Below are positions 63,701 to 64,000 of a stretch of 64,000 bases of DNA, piece by piece. The position numbers and the translations under genes are program-made. Position 1 is the stretch's first letter, and every line of letters begins with the position of its first letter. Source of the DNA: Elgaria multicarinata webbii (Eukaryota; Chordata; Lepidosauria; Squamata; Anguidae); assembly GCF_023053635.1 (NCBI RefSeq), contig NC_086172.1:11871501-11935500 (forward strand). The letters are read 5' to 3'. The notes under the pieces were generated by a model. It searched no databases. It was not told where the DNA came from and was given only the letters and a program-made list of their open reading frames with translations.

Positions 63701-64000
63701 ATTTATATAACTCTCGATCAAACCTCCTTCTCCTTGCCTTTCTTTCAAATTAAAGAGCCCCAAACCCATCAGCTTTTCTCCACTTTTTTCCTCACAATCT
63801 GTGTCCACCCACACTCCCAGCCGACATCAGGTGCATTTCGCTAGCTCTGGCTCAACGCTGAAAGAGATTCAAAAACGAGTTTTTCACCAAGGTGAAGATT
63901 GTTTTTATTTGGAATTCCTTTCAGGGAGAAGAGCCGCTTGGAGCCATTCACTTGAGGGGTTGTGTGGTGACAGCAGTGGAGGACACACCAGATGGTAAGC
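32461..64000 (+). CDS. PLEK: PLEK, pleckstrin, coding exons 1-8 (last exon outside window)
   Basis: Pleckstrin is the major protein kinase C substrate of platelets and leukocytes. It binds phosphoinositides at the membrane and affects actin. The coding join is 32461..32520, 45481..45636, 51435..51616, 55119..55210, 56407..56591, 59160..59264, 62316..62399, 63925..63994. All introns are GT-AG and the frame stays open for 311 codons plus one base. Layout: N-terminal PH domain about residues 10-107, PKC-site linker, DEP domain about 142-227, and C-terminal PH domain from about 250. Motifs KPMWVVL, FNHCFTG and KQGCLLKQGHRRKNWKVRKF exclude the paralogue PLEK2. About 44 residues should lie in the missing exon. 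Confidence 0.97.
32594..32846 (+). mobile_element. RTE-BovB LINE 3' end in PLEK intron 1
   Basis: The plus strand encodes KAKLKYFGHIMRRQDTLEKR, GKRKRGRPRARWMDDILEVT and VHEVTKSRNRLNE, the signature C terminus of BovB ORF2. It ends ACTGAACGAATAAACAACAA. The reading frame is open from 32523, so the copy is not old. It begins 73 bp after PLEK exon 1. Confidence 0.92.
33150..33478 (+). mobile_element. L2-type LINE 3' tail with AAT microsatellites
   Basis: TAAAACACCCAGAGAGCTTT and GGGGATGTATAGAAATACAA form an L2 tail near 33236-33282. It is followed by (AAT)n at 33279-33321, a short (ATC)n, and a second (AAT)n at 33420-33478. Confidence 0.75.
34181..34499 (-). mobile_element. hAT-like compound-palindrome MITE, copy 4 (319 bp)
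   Basis: ACATTAAG precedes the left TAGGGTGACC, and ACATTAAG also follows GGTCAACCT at the right, an 8-bp duplication with a one-base end ambiguity. The centre reads CTAGAGTGACCAGATTTAAA, so the copy is in reverse orientation. Confidence 0.92.
34880..35787 (+). mobile_element. L2-type LINE, youngest-looking copy, 205-codon open frame
   Basis: The open frame 34951-35568 encodes the reverse-transcriptase C-terminal third: TSRLDYCNALYVGLPLKTVR, NRAARLLTG, DHITPVLLQLHWLPVQVRAQ, and FSAVAPRLWNELPREVRLAP. It is followed by the 3' UTR and the GAACTGCCCAGAGAGCTTCG (AAAT)n tail. It is 5' truncated near 34880, in frame with further coding sequence there. Confidence 0.95.
35788..36844. other. PLEK intron 1, unassigned
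   Basis: GC-moderate sequence without recognised repeats or exons. Open frames such as 36119-36496 show no family signature. Confidence 0.45.
36845..37003 (-). mobile_element. L2-type LINE 3' tail
   Basis: TTATTTATTTATTTATTGCA, TACCGCCTAATAGCTGAAGT and TCCCTGGGCAGTTCACAGAA are the inverse of the L2 tail, with about 100 bp of 3' UTR. Confidence 0.85.
37025..37105 (-). mobile_element. Sauria SINE fragment (tRNA-related head)
   Basis: GAGTGGAGACTAAAACCCTG, ATCTCCCGAGTCCCAGCTCA, and ATCACTATACCACACTGG are the inverse of the Sauria SINE 5' region, as at 38880-38957. Confidence 0.75.
37103..37292. mobile_element. MITE, GGCCCTGTTCAGA family with TTAAGCATTCTGAGC body, copy 2
   Basis: Runs from GGCCCTGTTCAGACAACATG to GTTGGCTGAACTGGCC. 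It matches 5441-5631 along its whole length. Confidence 0.75.
37340..37425 (+). mobile_element. Short palindromic MITE, CTTACTCCCAGG family
   Basis: AGTGCAATCACAGCCACGTC, GAAGTAAGTCCCACTGAGCT, and ACTCTCAGGTAAGTGTGTAT AGGATTGCAG form the typical foldback. Confidence 0.7.
37665..37770. mobile_element. Palindromic MITE, CCTGGTGCCCTCC family
   Basis: TTCCTCAACTTGATGCCCTC and CATCTGGAAGGCACTGAGTT are the inverted arms around CTGGGCATGCTGGGAGTTGT. Confidence 0.75.
37873..38170 (-). mobile_element. hAT-like compound-palindrome MITE, copy 5 (298-bp subfamily)
   Basis: Perfect 8-bp target duplications CTCTAAGG flank the element. Same length and CAATTGAAGAG interior as copy 3. The centre is inverted, so reverse orientation. 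Confidence 0.95.
38177..38316. mobile_element. MITE, GGCCATAGCTAGACC family, copy 2 (140 bp)
   Basis: Ends are GGCCACAGCTGGACCTAAGG and CCTTAGGTTTAGCTATGGCC. Its interior is reversed relative to copies 1 and 3. It starts inside the right target duplication of hAT-like copy 5. Confidence 0.8.
38722..38957 (-). mobile_element. Sauria SINE, nearly complete
   Basis: On the minus strand it begins AGCTAGTGTGGTGTAGTGGC (A box) with GGTTCTAATCTCCACTCAGC (B box), then GGGTGACTTTGGGCCAGTCG and AGGATAAAATGGAGGGGAGG. It ends in the GGTGGGATATAAATGCAATA tail. This is the clearest marker that the genome is squamate. Confidence 0.93.
39130..39270. mobile_element. Palindromic MITE, CCTGGTGCCCTCC family
   Basis: CCTTCCCCAAATAGGTACAC and ACATCTGGAGGGCACCACCA are the arms, with GGCTGGGACTGATGGGAG between. 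Confidence 0.65.
39280..40865 (+). mobile_element. Older CR1 LINE split by an L2 insertion
   Basis: The left part gives GIPQGSEFGP-like sequence (GGGATCCCCCAAGGATCGGA). After the L2 insertion the frame resumes with LELGVSIEVAKFVDIKLL. Joining AATGAT before the insertion to CTAGAGTTAGGG after it restores NDLELGVS. The CR1 continues to about 40865 with a (TG)n tract at 40224-40271 and a G run at 40423. Confidence 0.75.
39432..39955 (+). mobile_element. L2-type LINE 3' end inserted in CR1
   Basis: The translation YLMERLSRHEPTRTLCSTSK and FSVVAPRLWNDLPDEARLAP ends with the GAGAGCTTCGGCTATGGGGT tail and a long (AAAT)n tract at 39902-39955. Same variant as 22774-23399. Confidence 0.93.
41250..41370 (-). 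mobile_element. L2-type LINE tail with (TTA)n(ATA)n
   Basis: A TTA tract of about 35 bp turns into an ATA tract of about 40 bp, then ATATCACCCATAGCTGAAGC and TCTCTGGGTGGTTTACAAAA, the inverse of the L2 tail. The two tracts can fold on each other. Confidence 0.85.
41608..41729 (+). mobile_element. MITE, GATCTACAC...GTAGATCTGGCC family, copy 1
   Basis: AAGGATCTACACTAACACTT and GTGTTTGATGTAGATCTGGC are inverted ends. The body has CAACTGTTGGGGCCCAAGAC and ATTCCATATACTGTTTTC. Relatives, in inverse orientation, lie at 53690-53832, 55337-55650 and 56205-56332. Confidence 0.7.
42270..42563 (+). mobile_element. CR1 LINE 3' end, second subfamily
   Basis: ATTTGGATGGCTTTAGAAGG, CTAGACAAACTGCTGGAG and GGACTAGATGGACCCTTGGT, closing in TTCTTCTTATGTTCTTAG, form a CR1 3' end distinct from the TTCTATGATTCTATGA type. 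Confidence 0.85.
42797..42841. repeat. (TTTC)n microsatellite
   Basis: About 11 TTTC units. No flanking LINE tail recognised. Confidence 0.95.
43122..43441 (-). mobile_element. hAT-like compound-palindrome MITE, copy 6 (320 bp)
   Basis: Perfect 8-bp target duplications CAGTAATC at 43114-43121 and 43442-43449. Centre orientation is reverse. Confidence 0.96.
43620..45300 (-). mobile_element. L1-type LINE ORF2 remnant, interrupted by a MITE
   Basis: At its left the minus strand encodes ILRAFIVAKRVLLKAWKEKP and RVEDLTTLATFEHISHN, the extreme C terminus of L1 ORF2. Farther right, pieces such as WNPFWKRVDQYTIATCWKE continue in the same order. The foldback MITE at 43929-44039 interrupts it. Boundaries and the middle are approximate. 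Confidence 0.6.
43929..44039. mobile_element. Foldback MITE, GAAGACACCTTAAACC family, copy 2
   Basis: GAAGACACCTTAAACCACAG and TGGTTTGAGGTGTCTTCTGG are paired arms, and GCAAAAAGCC lies at the loop. Near-perfect hairpin of about 110 bp. Confidence 0.8.
45481..45636 (+). CDS. PLEK: PLEK coding exon 2
   Basis: Fifty-two codons (residues 21-72), from GSMFNNWKPMWVVL to PCQDFGKRM, phase 0 at both ends. Acceptor TTGAATGCAG, donor GTGAGT. About 44 of 52 residues match the human sequence as recalled. It is the core of the N-terminal PH domain with the lysine-rich KKKTDNSPKG loop. Confidence 0.97.
45680..45945 (-). mobile_element. CR1 3' end split by an AAT-repeat tail
   Basis: GAACATGAGAAACACTATGC and TGGGTCAGAC resume after the insertion as TGGACCAAAGGTCTATCTAG and TCAAGCATTCTG, a CR1 3' end read in reverse. 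The insertion (45709-45780) is (AAT)n plus TTTGTATTTGTATCCAACCT. It lies 43 bp after PLEK exon 2. Confidence 0.65.
46207..46266 (-). mobile_element. Minimal L2 3' tail insertion
   Basis: TTATTTATTAAATTTATATA and CCGAAGCTTTCTGGGCGGCT are the inverse of the last 60 bp of the L2 tail. Confidence 0.85.
46382..46701 (+). mobile_element. hAT-like compound-palindrome MITE, copy 7 (320 bp)
   Basis: Perfect 8-bp target duplications CCATATCT at 46374-46381 and 46702-46709. Centre orientation is plus. It is one of the cleanest copies for reading the nested palindrome. Confidence 0.96.
46710..47692. other. PLEK intron 2, unassigned
   Basis: No recognised repeat or exon. The 125-codon frame at 46888-47265 shows no family motif. 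Confidence 0.45.
47693..47833. mobile_element. MITE, GGCCATAGCTAGACC family, copy 3 (141 bp)
   Basis: Ends GGCCATAGCTAGACCTAAGG and TTTAGGTCTAGCTGTGGCC. Flanked by TAA on both sides, the 3-bp TWA duplication typical of PIF/Harbinger. Confidence 0.85.
48724..49615. mobile_element. 892-bp element with hAT-like MITE termini and an internal tandem module
   Basis: Starts TAGGGTGACCATATGACCAG and ends CAAAATATGGTCACCCTA. Perfect 8-bp duplications CATTTTGG lie at 48716-48723 and 49616-49623. Unlike copies 1-8 it is not palindromic throughout. The interior holds a tandem repeat (48865-49250) of an ATAAAGACATGAAACTTGGC module, then GTGGGCACGCCCCCTTGG. No transposase frame is visible, so it is non-autonomous. 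Confidence 0.88.
48865..49250 (+). repeat. Tandem repeat, about 150 bp unit, 2.5 copies
   Basis: GATAAAGACATGAAACTTGG, GTTAAAGAGATGAAACTTTG and GATAAAGAGTTGAAAGTTGG start the successive units. Each is followed by TAGGTAGAGCTTTAG or a variant and ACCAAATTTGAAACAGATCC. The same module is single-copy in 5909-6360 and 53085-53420. Confidence 0.85.
49624..50505. other. PLEK intron 2, unassigned
   Basis: A weak trace of the short CTTACTCCCAGG MITE lies near 49720-49760. Otherwise nothing recognised. Confidence 0.4.
50563..51102 (-). mobile_element. hAT-like compound-palindrome MITE, copy 8, interrupted
   Basis: The left end TAGGGTGACCAT breaks off after 12 bp. Its right part resumes near 50934 and ends ATATGGTCACCCTA at 51102. 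ACTTACTT and ACTTATTT (7 of 8) flank it. About 180 bp of this family remain, so it also lost internal sequence. Confidence 0.85.
50575..50933. mobile_element. Long foldback MITE, GGGCCCTTCCACACGTCGTC termini, innermost layer
   Basis: The arms GGGCCCTTCCACACGTCGTC and GACGACGTGTGGAAGGGCCC begin inverted repeats of about 97 bp with few mismatches. GAGCGCATCTATTCGACCCC and AACGACAAAAAGAC are both mirrored. The GC-rich interior (CAGCTTCCTGCTTCCC and GGGAAGCAGGAAGCTG) is itself inverted. It is 359 bp and the only copy seen here. Confidence 0.88.
51435..51616 (+). CDS. PLEK: PLEK coding exon 3 with PKC phosphorylation cluster
   Basis: 182 nt, residues 73-132 plus two bases. It opens FVIKLTTSKQQDHFFQA, includes the PH-domain helix EERDAWVKDIKKAI and the linker RFSRKSTRKSLKLP. 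The three residues phosphorylated by PKC in human pleckstrin (Ser113, Thr114, Ser117) are all kept, here at Ser119, Thr120 and Ser123. Acceptor TATTTTAG, donor GTTTGT. Confidence 0.97.
51617..53084. other. PLEK intron 3, mostly unassigned
   Basis: A TIR-like GGCCGGATCTACACTAGT lies near 52527 with CACACTAGCGTTACTTACG following, perhaps a decayed MITE of the GATCTACAC family. A GAAGCTAAGAAGGTCAGGGT stretch near 52837 looks like a 5S-like or SINE trace but is too short to call. Confidence 0.35.
53085..53420 (-). repeat. Interspersed repeat with AAAGATAAAGACACCAAAAT module, copy 2
   Basis: AAATCAACGGATGACCCAAT, GCTTAAAGCTCTCCCTAATA and ATAACGCTGGTGTGATAAAG are the inverse of 6324-6342, 6283-6302 and 5912-5931 respectively. 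Shorter than copy 1 because the internal 85-bp duplication is absent. Confidence 0.75.
53690..53832 (-). mobile_element. MITE, GATCTACAC family, copy 2
   Basis: GAATGTGGAATAAAAAGCAG, AATATGGATTGTGCCCCAAC, TACCACTATAAAGCAGTAGA and TCTAGAG. Same layout as 55337-55650 and 56205-56332, inverse to 41608-41729. Confidence 0.6.
53833..54150. repeat. Non-autonomous element related to 27164-27620
   Basis: GCGTCATCACACAGGGGAAA, CCCATTCAGCAGGCTGTTTT, CACACAGCAGGAGATA and AGAAGGCCAGGAGGGGCGGG follow in the same order as in 27164-27620. Confidence 0.6.
54233..54805 (+). mobile_element. L2-type LINE 3' end, CACCATGTACATTGATGG subfamily
   Basis: The 125-codon frame includes RSDHVTPLLKSLHWLPIHFR, LTYKAFHCLAPSYLSSLISH and AAPYAWNALPEHLRTTSS, the L2 C-terminal domain. 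The tail reads GTACAGCACCATGTACATTG and (AAT)n. It ends 313 bp before PLEK exon 4. Confidence 0.92.
55119..55210 (+). CDS. PLEK: PLEK coding exon 4
   Basis: 92 nt. Joined to exon 3 it reads SALYLSMKDPDKGIREMKLE and KDKKIFNHCFTG, leading into the DEP domain. Acceptor TTTTTTTCTTCACAG, donor GTAGAG, phase 1 at its end. Confidence 0.97.
55337..55650 (-). mobile_element. MITE, GATCTACAC family, copy 3, split by an L2 tail
   Basis: CATGGCCAGATCTACACCTT and GCGGATTGTGCCCCAACAGT reach TGCACTTTATTA. An inverted L2 tail follows (55455-55590, TAGCACCATCAATGTACATG). The MITE then resumes with ACTTTAGTACTGCTATAAGG. ACTTTA on both sides is a likely target duplication. Confidence 0.7.
55689..56197. mobile_element. 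509-bp non-autonomous element with GGCCATAGCTAGA ends
   Basis: Ends GGCCATAGCTAGACGGGGTG and AGCCGTAGTTCTAGCTGAGG CC, flanked by AAT on both sides. It shares termini with the 141-bp MITEs but has a long GC-rich interior with a TCTCGCGATAAAAATATCGC hairpin. Probably Harbinger-like, no transposase frame. Confidence 0.7.
56205..56332 (-). mobile_element. MITE, GATCTACAC family, copy 4, worn
   Basis: GGATAATGTGGAATAAAAGT, GGAATGTGTAATGTGCCCCA and TACCGCTATAAAGCACTTG match copy 2. It ends about 75 bp before PLEK exon 5. Confidence 0.55.
56407..56591 (+). CDS. PLEK: PLEK coding exon 5 (DEP domain)
   Basis: 185 nt, residues 164-225. It encodes SCVIDWLLSNSSIRNRHEGL, then ASALLNEGYFQAAGDISKNA and FLDHEDAYYYF, most of the DEP domain. 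Acceptor TTGCAATCAG, donor GTAAGT, ending in phase 0. Confidence 0.97.
56592..59159. other. PLEK intron 5, with (GT)n and (CTT)n tracts
   Basis: A (GT)n tract lies at 56721-56740 and a (CTT)n tract of about 19 units at 58399-58455. The rest, including an AATAACATTTATTTAATAAG stretch near 57351 and the 57400-57720 C-rich part, was not recognised. Confidence 0.5.
58399..58455. repeat. (CTT)n microsatellite in PLEK intron 5
   Basis: About 19 uninterrupted CTT units after GGCGGCGGC. On the minus strand it is polypurine GAA. Confidence 0.97.
59160..59264 (+). CDS. PLEK: PLEK coding exon 6
   Basis: 35 codons, ADSGFFCEGNSSDDDGVFKE through KQGCLLKQ (residues 226-260). It carries the acidic SSDDD linker and the first strand of the C-terminal PH domain. 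Acceptor TTAACACAG, donor GTCAGT. Confidence 0.96.
59544..59822 (+). other. Unrecognised 92-codon open frame in PLEK intron 6
   Basis: The peptide begins MSKGYMLLCSELRRIFYCGW and ends SDNAQKKGYMLNFR. Composition is protein-like and not low-complexity. I recognise no family and see no clear exon signals, so it may be chance or an old mobile-element fragment. Confidence 0.2.
60367..60454 (+). mobile_element. Minimal L2 3' tail insertion
   Basis: TTTTTCAATTTTTGTGAACC and GCCCAGAGAGCTTCGGCTAT with (AAAT)n, about 88 bp. GAGCTGT precedes it and AGAGCTGT follows it, consistent with a target duplication. Confidence 0.85.
60895..61186 (+). mobile_element. tRNA-derived SINE (second family), copy 3
   Basis: GAGTGGTAAGCAGCAGTTAC, CTGAGTTCGATCCCAGCGGA and GTAAAATGAGTACCCAGCTA match copies 1 and 2, and it ends GAGGTTCCTTTCCTTTCCTT. 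The first 20 bp of the head are altered. Confidence 0.9.
61995..62310 (+). mobile_element. LINE 3' end abutting PLEK exon 7 acceptor
   Basis: GGAGGCAGGCGAAAACTTTT TTGTTTCAGCAGGC encodes RRQAKTFLFQQAF, an L2-like C-terminal motif. The tail GTAAACCGCCTTGAGTCCCA and GGATATAAATAAATAAATAA continues as AAT repeats to within a few bases of the splice site. Confidence 0.8.
62316..62399 (+). CDS. PLEK: PLEK coding exon 7
   Basis: 28 codons, GHRRKNWKVRKFVLREDPAY to YDPAG (residues 261-288), the basic face of the C-terminal PH domain. The donor is GTAAGT. The acceptor TTTATTTAG is poor in pyrimidines and is preceded directly by a LINE-derived AAAT/AAT tail. Confidence 0.97.
62552..62705 (+). repeat. 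Partial GGCC-type element related to 55689-56197
   Basis: GACGTTGCTAGATGAGGCGT, GCATCCAGATGACGCACAGG and GGCCCGGTTTTTCCGCAGCC parallel the left part of 55689-56197. The right end is missing. Confidence 0.5.
62706..63393. other. PLEK intron 7, unassigned
   Basis: No recognised repeat. A 224-codon open frame (63079-63753) crosses it but runs straight through a MITE fragment, so it is not a gene. Confidence 0.45.
63394..63462. mobile_element. Palindromic MITE half, CCTGGTGCCCTCC family
   Basis: GGCTGGGGATGATGGCAGTT, GTAGTCAAGGCACATCTTGA and CACCAGGTTGGGGAAGGCTG are the right half of the family. Confidence 0.75.
63925..63994 (+). CDS. PLEK: PLEK coding exon 8
   Basis: 70 nt, GEEPLGAIHLRGCVVTAVED plus TPD and one base of the next codon (residues 289-311). 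Acceptor ATTCCTTTCAG. The donor GTAAGC is the last six bases of the window, so the final exon is outside. Confidence 0.96.

Noticed and set aside
63079-63753. 224-codon frame, the longest in the window
   Set aside because: It reads straight through a MITE fragment at 63394-63462 inside PLEK intron 7 and shows no conserved domain.
32461-63994. PLEK2 instead of PLEK
   Set aside because: The three-residue PKC site cluster, FNHCFTG and LKGSTLTSPCQDF match pleckstrin and not PLEK2 as I know them.

Overview
This window is host chromosomal DNA from a squamate reptile, most likely a lizard. The diagnosis rests on repeat content: Sauria SINEs, a second tRNA-derived SINE, many CR1 and L2-type LINE 3' ends, L1 fragments and an RTE-BovB fragment, together with two vertebrate genes split by GT-AG introns. 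I could not name the species. I saw no bacterial genes, CRISPR arrays, rRNA genes or recognisable viral fossils.

Two host genes are present, head to head, in the order I recall from other amniotes (CNRIP1 next to PLEK). CNRIP1 lies on the minus strand and its coding sequence is complete in three exons: 10588-10410, 8825-8681 and 1635-1471. They join in frame to 162 codons plus stop. Its first exon sits in a strong GC/CpG-rich block at about 9990-11230, and its 3' UTR probably runs into the first 1.4 kb of the window. PLEK (pleckstrin, a PKC substrate of platelets and leukocytes) lies on the plus strand and begins at 32461. Eight coding exons are present: 32461-32520, 45481-45636, 51435-51616, 55119-55210, 56407-56591, 59160-59264, 62316-62399 and 63925-63994. 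They give 311 codons plus one base in one open frame. Only the last exon (about 44 residues, judging from human pleckstrin) lies beyond the right edge. The donor of exon 8 occupies the last six bases of the window.

The rest is intron and intergenic DNA dense in transposons. From 11.3 to 32.4 kb no host gene was recognised. That stretch holds CR1, L2 and L1 pieces, SINEs, miniature DNA transposons (MITEs) and microsatellites. PLEK intron 1 (12,960 bp) and introns 2-7 carry similar cargo. It includes a BovB 3' end beginning 73 bp after exon 1, an L2 insertion splitting a CR1, and a LINE tail that runs up to the exon 7 acceptor.

The most distinctive signal is a MITE family with TAGGGTGACC termini and 8-bp target duplications, hAT-like by its duplication length. 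Eight copies are seen, seven of them complete in length. Each copy is a palindrome built of smaller palindromes, with an asymmetric centre that lets orientation be read. An 892-bp element with the same termini and a perfect 8-bp duplication also lies in PLEK intron 2, and it carries a tandemly repeated module found in a different repeat elsewhere in the window. One site (50506-51140) shows three MITE families nested inside one another. I found no evidence for a new coding system. Interest here is structural and evolutionary.
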